64,000 nucleotides of DNA from Vandiemenella viatica (Eukaryota; Arthropoda; Insecta; Orthoptera; Morabidae), in assembly GCA_031002005.1 (NCBI GenBank), contig JARYHS010013630.1, positions 241,931,539-241,995,538 of the forward strand. The letters are read 5' to 3'. A model generated the notes under the pieces. That model made no database searches. It was not told the origin of the DNA and was given only the letters and a program-made list of their open reading frames with translations. Made by a program: the position numbers and the translations under genes. Below, piece by piece: positions 11,700-22,700 of this stretch. Within the stretch, counting starts at the first letter, position 1, and every line of letters starts with the position of its first letter.

Positions 11700-11925
11700 G
11701 GTTTTTTTTGTTGACTTTACGCTTCATCATCGTCGAGTTCAATAGAGCAATGTGAAGGAATTCAGCCATGACCTTTTTGATGGAAATATAAACGTATTCA
11801 TATGGAATGACCTGGGGAAACCATGGAAATCCAAAATCTGAATGACCGGATGGATATTGGAACCCACGTCCTCCTTAATACGAGGCAAGAGCGTTACCGC
11901 TCGCTCTCCACGGCAAGCAGCAATT
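11700..11925 (-). mobile_element. Diverged SINE-A, copy 3, abutting the pogo end
   Basis: Minus-strand SINE-A: a T run at 11702-11709, then TTTACGCTTCATCATCGTCGAG, a GAAGGAATTCAGCCATGACC block, a GACCTGGGGAAACCATGG block, and at the right a tRNA-like head (GTTCCAATATCC-type B box, GTTACCGCTCGCTC). It is clearly more diverged than copies 2 and 4. Its tail begins within about seven bases of the end of the pogo-like element. Confidence 0.8.
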
Positions 11926-12193
11926 CTTCATAACAAGACGTCGACCTGGAAAAGTTGTAGTTGCGGGATACCAAAAGATTACTCAATCCACTACAATAAT
12001 TCAATTGATAAGAAGAGTACAGCCCACAGAACCAGCTCCACCATTAGACAATTTTTTTTCGTGTATTATACTAGGTCAATGACACCAGTATTCGCAACTT
12101 GTACCTCTAGAGACAATCAACTTCCTCATTATATTTACGGTATTTACAAATTTTCATCTAATCTATGTGTTATGTAAAATAAAATGTACTCAC

Positions 12194-12492
12194 GTTTTCC
12201 GCAGGCCCTGGCGCATCGTAGCTTGCCTGGATTGCTGTAGTTGGTGCCGTCGGAACCGCATACTGGATTGAACTCGTTGGTGGAAGGGCAGTTGCAGGGC
12301 GGGCCGGAGGTGGTGGTGTTGGTAGTGCTGCTGGTGGAAGGCCTGTCAAACACGAACCACTCCTCACCGTCAGGGTCTCGCAGTGGAGGCGGCGGCGGCG
12401 GCGGAGGCCGAGTGATATATATTGGCCGGTCCCAACCGCCGGGGAAGCGCTGCCCTAACTGATTCGTGCGGTCTGATTCTCCCACGTAGAAC
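12194..12492 (-). CDS. Kazal-type secreted protein, exon 3 (linker and Kazal domain)
   Basis: Exon of 299 nt with acceptor TCGCAG just before 12492 and donor AAAAC/GTGAGT after 12194. It enters with one base completing an Arg codon and leaves in phase 1. It encodes a hydrophilic region, an eight-proline run, an acidic segment, a Ser/Thr/Asn-rich linker (STSSTTNTTT) and a Kazal domain starting PCNCPS, with the signature NPVCGSDGTNYSNPG and LRCARACGK. Kazal domains usually bind serine proteases as canonical inhibitors; the NPG-type variant is common in insect secreted proteins whose target is often unknown. The domain's end, with its final Cys, must lie in a further exon that I did not find, so the gene is partial. 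Confidence 0.88.
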
Positions 12493-14354
12493 CTGCGAGA
12501 CACGAACGATGACTGTAGGAGGAAAACTGAGTCAGGTAGCCATTGCGATAGTTACTGTAAGACATAATTGGCCTCTTGGTTATTTCTCTTGGGTCAGAGT
12601 ATCTTTCAAACCTGTACTCACAAGGTGTATGTTATTTTTGTTCTGTCTTTAGTCTAATTGCGGTATCTACTTAGAAAAATGACCAGAAATGAAAACTTCA
12701 TCCTGAGGTCACCGAATGTCATGAGTCCGTCCAATACAAGGAGTCGAACTGATCACAGCAGCCTATTATCAAACTATATTGATCTTTTGTATTGACACAT
12801 TCTTGTGCTAGTAGTAATGTGCTTAACGGAATGCAGATTTAAAGCTAGAGGTTTCTGAAATACTTGCCGTTGTTGAGGTTAGAATCGAGCACCTGCCTCT
12901 CCACATGTATCCAGAGAATCAAACATAGCAGAAATTAAATGAGGAATAGTCGATAAAGCTTATTTTTAAGTAATGACAGCATTGTTTTTAATTTATAATC
13001 AATGGCCTTGAGATCGTAAAATCAAAATTCCCTTTTTAGGTACTTAGTCAAGAAATACTGCTCAGAAGAAAAGATATTGTTCAAATATTTAAACAATTCT
13101 GACAGACAAGAAATGTCGTGCATTCGATGGCCGTGTGACAGAATTTTTAAGTTGTTGTCAATTATTTCTGTGTGATGGCTGGAACAACAAGTAAACATGG
13201 AATCCAACTACTTATAAGGCACTAAAAAAATTTGGATAGTATAAATGTCAAGTTTATAGCGTACCGAAATTCCAGTATCAAACTTTTGGATTTCAAGGCA
13301 AGCGTCTTGTACTGTGAGGGACTAAACAACTCTCTCTCTCTTTTTTTAAGGAAAAGCTATTTGAAAATTTTAATATACGACGATCAGATCGGTGCCAGCA
13401 CATTACAGTATTTGAGATATTAATGAAAAAGTTTGAATACAATAGTTTGAGCATTTTTATTTCAATGAGAAACATTTATCATAACCACCAGAAGTAAGGT
13501 TTCCATTTGTTGTAACAAAGTTTAATATAAGAAAGAAGTGATAATAGCTATAGACTGAAATCCAAAAAACCTATCAGCTTAGCTGGCTTTTAATTTCAGT
13601 TTCTTTCAGCTATCCTTATTGAATGTTTTGTAGGTCACCGAACAAATCCTAGGATGGTCCAAAACTCTAAAGTATACGGTTCACAATTATGAAATATTTT
13701 AAAATCATTTACGGTTCACGGAAAAATTCCCTCATCCTCTATTGATCTTTATCGGGAATATATTAAGTCACTTTGACATAATAACATTTTTGTGAGTTTT
13801 ATCAACCAAGAAAAGCAAAGAAGCACAGTTGTTTGATTAATACGCTCTGATAACGATAATTAGAAAATTTTAATGACAGTTAAATTAAGAAGTTATTAAC
13901 TTGAAAATTCTAATCATCAGGAAATCATTTACACGTTTCGTCTATAATGTCAACTCTAGCGACATTACAGTAAGAGTTCAATAAAATTTGATTTAAGATG
14001 TTGAAGAAACAAATTCCCGAATAATTTCTCTCAATTTGCAATTGGAATAATTTGATGTTTGCTTTTTCTGTATTTTTAATGGAATGATTTTTAAAGAATC
14101 TGTGAGATTTCATTGTTTGGATTTCTACGAGTAGTGAGAAATCCATCATTTCAGTGTTTCAATGCTTCCAATGCATGAACACTAGATTTGTTAGTGAAGT
14201 GCTAACGTTCTTTCTGACGTGTTTCAAAGCGATTGTGGTAATCAAAACAGTATCTAAATGTTAACAAACCCAGCTGGTATCGATTCTCGAGGCTATCGAG
14301 CGTCGGCATTCAGTATCAATGCGTTTGTCGATGCTACTAAGTTGAGCTGTCGAA
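12493..14354. other. Intron of the Kazal gene, no further feature
   Basis: Part of the ~5.1-kb intron between exons 3 and 2 (12493-17600). AT-rich; only short chance open frames. It also hosts the fold-back element and the array annotated to its right. Confidence 0.6.
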
Positions 14355-14946
14355 TAAAATAACTTATATCTCACTTAGAAGAAAGTAAATCTAAATGGAC
14401 AATATTTTACATTACTGCTATTGAAACTTTTACATTAATTAGTTATTTTTGGAGTCGGTGCCAGCTGTCACATCGCGAAGATCGAATTACTGAACTTTAT
14501 TCGGTGTTCGAGGTGAAACGGGGAGTATCAACAAAAATTCTGAATATTTTACAGCATGTAGTGAGTCAGTTATTTTATTGTGAGAGACAGTTAATGGAAA
14601 CAAATTAGCCTATTTTAATCTGTAGCTCGGCCCCTTTGGTCGTCCAGGCATATCTCTGCCGCTACAGTGTCAGTTGGTATGCTGCATCATGCAGTTAGTA
14701 TAATATGGGCGTATCACCTATATGTTTCAGTTTTGTTGAAACAAGTTTCTAGCATTAATTGTAGGTAAGTAGCATCATTTTTTATGTATTATTGTTATTC
14801 ATTATTGTTTTTATCTTTTTGTTTCTCTTGCTTTGGCTGGCACCGAAGCCAAAAATAACTAATTAATGTAAAAATTTCAATAACAGTAATGTAAAATATT
14901 GTACGTTTAGATTTACTTTCTTCTAAGCACAATATAAAGTTATTTT
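14355..14946. mobile_element. Fold-back element with ~110-bp inverted arms
   Basis: The left arm, about 14355-14465, contains TTAGAAGAAAGTAAATCTAAA, ATATTTTACATTACTG and TTAATTAGTTATTTTTGG followed by CGGTGCCAGC. The right arm, about 14836-14946, is its near-perfect reverse complement (GCTGGCACCGAAGCC through AGTTATTTT). The ~370-bp interior contains no open frame of note. The structure suits a non-autonomous MITE or fold-back transposon. No convincing target duplication was found, so the superfamily is unknown. Confidence 0.88.
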
Positions 14947-15067
14947 AAAAAAAAATTAGTGTGCTTTTTTTAAGTTTTTATTTTTCAAAAACAATTATTT
15001 TATTTTTAAATTTTTGGTGGTATTATAGTTTGTTTTGTTTTTTAAATATGCCGCAGCAGTTCTCATT

Positions 15068-15290
15068 ATGCGAACTTCCTGGTAGCTCAGTGGTTAAAGC
15101 TCTTGCTATCAAAAAAATTCTGTCTTTATATACCCCAACAATTTCTAGAACTGCTGTGTTAAGGAATGTCAGTTTACATTTTGGCCCAGGTGGTGTTTCG
15201 ACCTCATCATAACATTTGTAAAAGCTGCCACTCGATAATCGAAATATGTAATATCTGGGTATTAATACATACCACATACACAAATCTGCC
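15068..15290 (+). mobile_element. tRNA-headed SINE fragment
   Basis: CTGGTAGCTCAGTGGTTAAAG near 15079 is a tRNA-like A-box head followed by a non-tRNA body. No second copy was aligned, so this is a tentative call. Confidence 0.35.
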
Positions 15291-15439
15291 TCTAGAATAT
15301 ATCTGTTTATTCCGGCATCACACAGAAAATATTGATTTTTAATTGGTTTTCACAACGTGAAAGTTTAAGGTCCAAGTTGAAATCTGAGCTAAATGTTGTG
15401 ACATTAGGTCACATTTATTTTATGAATATTCTGCAATGA

Positions 15440-17378
15440 CTAAAAAAGCTTAATTGATTTTAACTGGATTTTTGTAAAGAACATTGGAAATTAAAAGGGG
15501 TGGGGGTAGCGGGGAAGAGGGATTGGGCTTTTGTATACCAAATGTAGACTGATTTTTCTGATTGATTTAAAGTATACGGGTGTAAGTTTCTATTGATATC
15601 AGATAAAAACTATACGTATGTATAAAAAAGAATTAAGGGGTGTAGAGGTGAAGAGTAGTTTTGTTTTCGTAAAGCTAGTGTGGGCAGTATTTTTCTCTTT
15701 GTTTTAAAGTCTACATGTGCAAAGTTATATCGAAACCAGATAAAAACTGTAGCTTTGTGTAAAGAAAATTTACAAAAATTAAATGGGGTAAGGGAGTGAG
15801 CGGTTGGGATATGTAAACAGAATGTATACACCATGTTTCTCTTTGTTTTTAAGTATACATGTGCATGTTCCATCGAAATCTCATAAAAACTGTGGGTATC
15901 TATAAACAACATTGGAAATTAGGAGGTTTAGGGGAAGAAGTGAAGAGGAGTTGGACTTCTGCAACCAAGTTTAAACACAATTGTTCTGCTTATTTTATAT
16001 TATACGTGTGCAAATTTCCTTCAGAAGATGGAAACTGTAGCTTTTTGTAGATTAAGGGGACGGAAAGGGAGCGAGGTGTTTGGCTTCTCTAAACCAAATG
16101 TAGACAGTATTTTTCTGTTTGTTTTGAAGTATACATGTGCATACTTTCTTCAAAATCAGATAGTAACCGTAGCTTTCTATAAATAACATTGACAGTAATT
16201 AAAGGGGTAGAAAGGTGGGTAGGGTATGCGTTTTTGTGAAAGTAATGTGGACAGTATTTTTCTTTTTCTCTTTGTTTTAAAGTATACACATTTGAAGTTC
16301 CACCGAAATCGGATTAAAATGTAGGTTTGTACAAAAAATTAAAGGTGTAAAAGGGGAGCTAGGGTAGTTTTTGGATTTTTTGGTTCGAAATCTTCTCCAT
16401 AAAAAATACATATATGTGCTAACTTTCATAAAGATCGGTCAAATGGTGTCGACTGTAGCTTTTTAAAAAGAAATTTGAAAAAATATCAAGGGGTTATAAA
16501 CGGGGAGAGGGTTTCAGTTTTTGCAACCAAAAGTTGACATTATCTTTCTCTTTGTTTTATAGTAAAAGTGTGCTAAGTTCTATCTAAACCTGATCAAAAC
16601 TGTGGATTTATATAAAAACTAAACGGTTTAATGGAGAGAGGGGGTGGTTTTTTGATTTTTTGGTCAAAACCTTCTTCGTGAAAAAATACATAAGCGCCAA
16701 CTTTCATGGTAATTGGTCAAATGGTATCGACTGTAGTGGTTTTTTATATATAACATTGACAAAAATTAAGGGGCTGGAAGGAGGGAGAAGGGTTGAGTTT
16801 TGGCAGACCAAATGTTGACAGGATTGTTCTCTTTATTTTAAGGTATACAAGTGAAAAGTTCAATCAAAATAATATAAGAATTGTAGGTTTGTATAAAATT
16901 AAAAGGTGTAAAGAGAGAGATGAGGTGTTTTTTTTATTTATTTTTTTGGTCCGAAACCTTCTCCTCGAATAAATTACATGTATATGCCAACTTTAATGGA
17001 GATCATTTGAATGGTATCGACTGCAGCTTTGTATAAAGAACATTGACAAAATTTAAGGGGGTGGATAGGGGGAGAGGGGATCAGTTTTTTCAAACCAAAA
17101 GTTGACAGTATTTTTCTCTTCTTTTTTTTACTGTACATGTCCAATGTTCCATCGAAATCGGATAAAAATTGTGGGTTTATATAAAAATTAAGGGGTGTAA
17201 AGGGGTAGAAGGTGTGGTTTCTCAATTAACTTCATATGGGACCACTTTGGAGGTATACCCTAGGCACTAAAAAAATTTAATTTAAATCGCTTCAAAACTG
17301 GCGAAGATATCGCTGACACACACACAAAAATACAGACAAATTAAGAAACTCCTCCTTTTTTCAAAGTCTGTTAAAAAG
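15440..17378 (+). repeat. Dimeric ~140-bp tandem array with defined terminus (copy 2)
   Basis: About 13 monomers marked by ATTAAGGGG-like anchors near 15494, 15631, 15779, 15917, 16052, 16198, 16338, 16487, 16619, 16766, 16902, 17055 and 17186. Spacings run 131-153 bp and in the right half alternate short and long, giving a ~285-bp higher-order period. One monomer type carries CAAATGTTGACAGTATTTTT; the other carries CCATGAAAAATACAT and ATGGTGTCGACTGTAGC. The array ends with the same unique terminus as copy 1 (CATATGGGACCACTTTGG, GGCGAAGATATCGCTGA, then a T run and GTTAAAAA). It lies inside intron 2 of the Kazal gene, ending ~220 bp from exon 2. Confidence 0.9.
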
Positions 17379-17600
17379 ACTTAACTGTTGATTAATCGTG
17401 GAATTTGCTATACTTATAAAATATTATTGTGTTTTTTGTTATGTGACTGCATGTTATCTGAAACCAGCTGAAGGAATTATGGGAATTCAGAGCTACATTT
17501 TCTAGAGCACTTAAATATTTACATAAAATTTTAAAGAAATGGTTACAATAATGTATTTCATCAAATACGTTCCCTGTTTAAGTAAAACGAATCTGTTTAC

Positions 17601-17688
17601 CTGCTAGCGAGTTGGTCGTCATTTCCACCTTGCCAGCCGATGAACTGCGGAAGAGGTGAGGAGGTAACCAAGCCCAGCAGCGTGGCGG
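17601..17688 (-). CDS. Kazal-type secreted protein, exon 2 (signal peptide end and mature N-terminus)
   Basis: An 88-nt exon with acceptor TTACAG before 17688 and donor CAG/GTAAACAG after 17601. It joins exon 1 in phase 1 (G/CC, Ala) and exon 3 in phase 2 (AG/G, Arg). It continues the hydrophobic core begun in exon 1 with AATLLGLVTSS, then PLPQFIGWQ and an acidic NDDQLAS stretch. Signal peptidase could cut around the TSS/PLP boundary; that is inference from composition. The exon is too short to stand out as an open frame and was recognised from splice sites and phase agreement with both neighbours. Confidence 0.82.
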
Positions 17689-17839
17689 CTGTAACATACA
17701 GCTCTGCGTTATTAGAATACTACAAATTATAACAATTATTCAGTTTTGGTTATCACAGATTGTGTTAGCGTCTTGACATTTGCGTGAGGTCAACAATCTG
17801 CTAACTAAAAAATCCCCGTGCGGGCTCAGCCTGTCGAGG

Positions 17840-18480
17840 CTCAAGCTATAGTGGCAGAAAATAGAGATGGTTGGGTACTGATACCAGGTCGGAGGAGAAA
17901 TACGGATAGAGGATAAAGAAGCCAGACACTTCAGACTGTGTGGGGAAAAATAGGTTTCACCCGTTACCATAGGCAGCAGCGGAAGAGGATCATGTAGATG
18001 TAGGAATAGCTGAGGCCTTTAGGAACAGGGGCGAGCATTGAAAGAATAGGAAGAAAAGGATTCTGTTGCTAGGTAGTAGCCATTGGGGAGTTGAAAGCCT
18101 CCTTCTACAGGCTCAGTTAGGCAGAGGTAACCAGGTCACAAGCTTTTTTTCATTTTGTAGGAGTTTCGATAAGAACGATAGAGTAGTGATAGTGGGGGGT
18201 ACGGGGAATAGTATTGATAGAAACATGAGGTATAGTATAGAGAGTGACCCGAGGAAGGTGGTGAAATAGGCGCAGCATACCAGGGTTGAGCTCATGCAGG
18301 TCCTAAGTCTCAATGACCGGCCACTTGAGCAACGCTGTGAGGCGGGTAAATGTGGAAACGGAGATACTAATTGGGAAAGGCATTATTTCTGTCCTGGGGG
18401 TTGTGCCTATGAACACCATAGGTAGGTGGGGTTTTACTTGCCATGACCTTCACCCATGAAGGGGGTGCTTTCTGAGTTGT
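17840..18480 (+). pseudogene. LINE-A ORF1 with SGNH-esterase-like blocks
   Basis: Readable in pieces: GWVLIPGRRRNTDRG near 17850; LLGSSHWGVESLLLQAQLG near 18066-18125, resembling SGNH hydrolase block I (normally GDSH); then DKNDRVVIVGGTGNSIDRN near 18170-18225, resembling the GGTND block III with its Asp replaced. Further on, NDRPLEQRCEAGKCGNGDTN near 18310-18365 and a YFCPGGCAYEHHR segment can be read. Esterase domains of this class are known in ORF1 proteins of CR1-type LINEs, where they are thought to aid RNP or membrane handling. Stops interrupt this copy, and the segment between the two blocks looks shortened. Confidence 0.65.
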
Positions 18481-18689
18481 TGGCTAAAGCTGTAAGGGAG
18501 CCCATTTCTAGTGATGATACGGTCAGGACTGTGACTTTTGGGTTAGGGGCTGCTGGTGTGGAAATGGAAATAGATCGTCAAAATAATACCGATTGTAGAT
18601 CCACGATGGGAAAAATTACAAATGTTAAAGAAATCGATGAGGCTGCTGAAATAATAACTGACTACAGCAGAAATGGGACGGAGGAGGTT

Positions 18690-21340
18690 TATGCTGAAAA
18701 TGTCACATGCCATAGTGTAATGCTGGTGAACTGTAGAAGTATAGTGAACAAAGTAATGAAATTTGCAAACTTAAAAGAGATACACGAACCATAAGTAATT
18801 ATAGGTGTATAGTCTTGGTAAATGAGTCAATGAGGTTTTTCTGACGGTTACAGATTGTACCGCAGAATAGAGGGGTACTTGGTGGACGGGTTTTCATACT
18901 GGTTAGCAAAAGCTACCACAGTTCACTGGTATTCATAGACCATGACATGAGTTACTTGGGGTAGATTTCTGGGGTTTGTTGCCTACCGCAGTGAAATAAT
19001 GAATTATGAAGACGAGACTCTTGGGGAGAAATTAAATTCATATTCAGATTTCAGAGGAAAGAATAGAATGGTCATTATTGGTGAGGATTTAAATTTACCG
19101 TGTGTAAACTGGGTAGGAACTCAGATTAATAACAGTAGGGAACAAGAGATTTTCAAATACTTAAAAATTAAAGAAGGGTTTAGACAAGTCGGTAGAGCAG
19201 AACACTAGGGGACATCTTCCTGATAACGACGGGTAATAAATTTGTGTAAGTAACTGAAGGAATAAGCGATTATCAAGCTTTTGTGATAGATGATAATGGA
19301 TTCAGTAAACCAGTAGTCAAAATTGAAGGGGAAAATAGGTACAATTATAAAAAGGCACAGATTTTGAACTTGAAGAGAGGTTTCAGGGAAAGGTTTAGTA
19401 AATGGAACGAAGGCACAAGTACAGTAATGGTGGGAAGAGTTCAAGGAGATAAAAAGAAGAGGAGAAGAAATACCTGTATGTATTCTTAAACAAAAAATAA
19501 AGAGAATGTACTTACTATAGTAGCGAGGTGAGGAGGTTAAAGAGGTTGGTAAGAAGAGAACATAACAGAGTTAAGAGACAGCAGGGTTGTAGGGAATATT
19601 TAAAACAATTTAACAGGGAGTTAATAATAGCTAAGGAGGTGGATAAAAATTGGTTTATGAAGAATATTATCAATGTAGGAGGAACTACTGAATGATAAAT
19701 CTAGAAATTTCTATGACTATTTTAGAAAAGTGAGTGAAAGGTAGGGTATTGAGACAATGATAGAAAAGATGGAGAAGTAGTTACTGAAGATTTAAAAAAG
19801 GAAAAGATTTTAAGTAATTGTTTTAGTGACACCATTAGGAATAATAAATCAGAAATGGGTGGATATAAATTAGAACGAACTGAAAATCAGAATTAGAAAT
19901 GAGCAGAACAAACATGTTGAAATTCATCCTGATGATATCATGAAGGAATTAAGAAAGCTGACAAGATGTAAAAGTGCTGGTGTAGATAATATTACTACAG
20001 ATGTCTTAAAGATAGCAGGATGTGACATTGTACGGTATCTTGAAATATTATTAAGTTGAGACTAGATACTTTCTGCTTACCACACGCCTGGAAAAGTGCG
20101 AGTACCGGTACATAAAAGGGGTGAGAATCAGTTTGACATCAGTGGTAGGTAAATTAATGGAGCGATTGATGTGTAACCACATCAGAAATATATGTGAGGA
20201 GCGTAAATGGTTTTCAAGTTGGCAACATGGCTTTAGGCAAGGATATTCATGTAAATCTCAGTACGAAGTGGACATTGGAGGCCAAATTGATGGTGTTGCA
20301 CTAAAACTTTCAAAGCCCTTTGACAGAGTGAACCATAATATGACGGTAAATAGAGTAAAAACTATTGGAGTGGATGAGAAAGTGCTTTGCTGGGTAGAGG
20401 AATTTTTAAAAATGTAGAAAGGGAATGATTAGGGTAGGAAATGCAGTATCAAAAGAAGTGGAAATAAAAATGGGAGTGCCAAAGGGTAGTATATTAAAAC
20501 CATTTCTATTCATTATTATAATGAATGATTGTGTTGATGGTTTACTGTCAGAAGTTAGATCGTTTGGAGATGACATAATGCTATAGAAAAGGATCAAAAC
20601 GGTGGAGGAACGAACAACTGCAGGATGATCTGGACAGGATATCTAGCTGGGTTGGTAAATACGGGATGAACATCAGTGCAAAGAAGAGTCAACATTTTAG
20701 ATACACAGATAAACAACTAAAGGTTAAATATTATAAGGTGGGTAAACTTGCTGAATACTTGAAACGTAAATATCATGTCATAACAAGCTTTACTGGGACA
20801 CTTTGGACAGGCAGTAAGAAATTGTTTCAAAATACTTTTTGGAGAGAGAGAAGAGGGCATGTACGAGAGAATTAAAGGAGTTGGGTCACAAAACTTTGGT
20901 CAGACCATTGCTTGAATATGGTGGGACCCACATGTTTGGTATCAAATACAGGACTTGAACGGGGTACAAAGAAGCGCTACTAGATTTGTCTCCGGAAATT
21001 ACCGCAGAACGCAGTCAGTAACTGAAATGATAATAGAGCTGGAATGGAATTCATTGGAAGACATGAGGAGGGTGAAGAGAGTCCTGGGAATGTATAGGGC
21101 GTATATTGCTGAAGAGCCGTGAAAAATATTGGGGTAAAAATTAAAAATAATCCATGGAATGGAAAATATGACTATAACAACAAGCTGGCACTCTATTTCA
21201 GGCACAAGGTGTGGGAAGATTTTCTTTCATAAGTCAGGGGGTCAGGGATTGTAAAAAGTTATCAAGAGAAATGATGAATACCAGAAACTTTGAAAGAATT
21301 TAAAGTTGAAATACGTAGAGGGCACCAGTAGGTGGGTACA
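18690..21340 (+). pseudogene. LINE-A ORF2 (endonuclease and reverse transcriptase), decayed
   Basis: Endonuclease start NCRSIVNKVMKFANL near 18732; RT fingers ISLTSVVGKLMERLM and WQHGFRQGYSC near 20125-20250; SKPFDRVNHN near 20312; a VPKGSI version of the usual PQGS box near 20477; and an FGDD version of the catalytic FADD near 20562 followed at once by a stop. The thumb reads RATRFVSGNYRRTQSVTEM and the C-terminus reads FRHKVWEDF before the family 3' end. Several catalytic-box changes and many stops show long decay. Confidence 0.8.
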
Positions 21341-21395
21341 GAGAAGGGGGACAGTTGGGTATGTAGGAAAATTACCATCGCAATTAAATTGAATT

Positions 21396-21980
21396 AAATG
21401 TACCCGAACTCGAAATCCTGGAGTTGTCAGTCGCAATGAGCGGTGAGCTGCCATGTCAAACGGAAAAAGAATAGCATTAAACCTATCTTTAACGTATATC
21501 GAATACAGTGTGCGCGAAATAAATTTCAATTTATGACTCTGATAAACTTTTCTCGTCTATTTTAAAGGAATTTCATTATTATTTTTCTGCAAGTAAACTG
21601 AAATTAGTGGTCAAAAATCGTTGCTAAACTCGTTTTATTAGCTTGGTCTTACAACTCGTAGTACTAACATGTGTAATAGTTTTTATTGATCAGCTGTAAG
21701 CTGCTTTCTCATAGAAATTAGTGGATATGTACATGATTTTCAATAATTACGTTACCATTTGTGTTATTTTTGCAATATAATCAAGGCATTGCGGGACAAA
21801 GGCTGGTACGGCCTCAAGGATATCAGCTTGTGTTAGACGGGCTGAGTCAATAAAACCTTAAGAAATACCTCTGCAATATATTTTATCAACTGTAAAACCC
21901 TCCTCCCACGTCCGCAAGGTGAAAGCTACACTCCTTTGTTGTAGTAGATGGAAGATGGAAGGCGAGCCTCCGGCGCCTTA
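21396..21980. other. No recognisable feature
   Basis: Between LINE-A and the Tc1-like fragment. No exon or repeat identified. Confidence 0.4.
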
Positions 21981-22700
21981 CACACTGATCAGCCAGAACA
22001 TTATGACTACCTACCTTCCATCGATATAAACCCATCCAGGCGATAGTCACCTGACGAGGAATGACTGCTAGTCAGACACACGCACGGTGCATGTAGTATC
22101 AGTGAGCGTGCTATCCGTGTTTAGTTAGAATGGGAAAGGCGCGCGATCTATCGGGGATTGACCGAGGGCAGATTGTGATGGCCTGGAGGCTCGGCACGAG
22201 CATTTTGGACACTGCACCACTTGTCGGATGTTCGAGGAGTGCTGTGGTGAGTATTTTTCAACAAGTGGCGAAACGAAGGTGCTACCACGTCCAAACGTCG
22301 AGGGGTTGGGGGGCCACCACTCATTACAGATGTCGGACGTCGTAGGCTGGGCAGACAGATAAAGCAGGACAGGCGGCGAACTGTGGTAGAACTAATATCA
22401 GACTTTAGTGCTGGGCAGAGTACAAGTGTGCCTGAACACACAGTGCATCGAACACACCTGACGCCGGGCTTCCTCAACCAATGAGCCATTCATGTGCCAA
22501 GTTAACACCACGATATCGGCAACTTCGTCTGAAATTGGCACGTGACCATCGTCACTGGACGTTGGTGCAGTGGCAGAGCGTTGCATGGTCTGGTGAATCC
22601 CGATACCTTCTTCATCGTGCAGATGGGAGGGTGCGAATCCGTCGTTTTCCAGGGGAACAGCTTCTTGACACCTGTACTGCTGGACGGAGACAATGTTATC
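21981..22700 (+). mobile_element. Tc1-like element, 3'-truncated
   Basis: Begins with the Tc1-type end CACTGATCAGCCAGAACATT preceded by TA-containing sequence. The transposase frame opens at 22130 with [16 protein letters not shown] (helix-turn-helix domain, CSRSAV), shifts frame near 22260-22345, and resumes to 22708. The catalytic box reads WSGES where Tc1 enzymes have WSDES, so the first catalytic Asp is lost. HRADGRVRIRRFPGEQLL follows, then similarity ends near 22690. The second half with the remaining catalytic residues and the right inverted repeat are missing. Confidence 0.85.

Larger units (their letters stand above)
17760..21395 (+). mobile_element. LINE-A, longest copy (two-ORF non-LTR retrotransposon), decayed
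   Basis: A ~3.6-kb plus-strand non-LTR element in intron 1 of the Kazal gene. It carries an ORF1 region, an APE endonuclease/RT region and the family 3' end with an AATTAAATTGAATTAAA tail. Stops and frameshifts occur throughout, so it is dead. The same family supplies fragments at 4335, 28920, 37405, 50080 and 62565. The left boundary is approximate: readable ORF1-like sequence begins near 17840. Confidence 0.85.

Noticed and set aside
11109..11755. Plus-strand frames of 149 and 94 codons
   Set aside because: They are antisense or internal to the pogo-like element and include its G run and right end.
1640..17378. CRISPR-like interpretation of the spaced repeats
   Set aside because: Monomers are degenerate, ~140 bp, without constant short repeats and unique spacers; the genome is eukaryotic.
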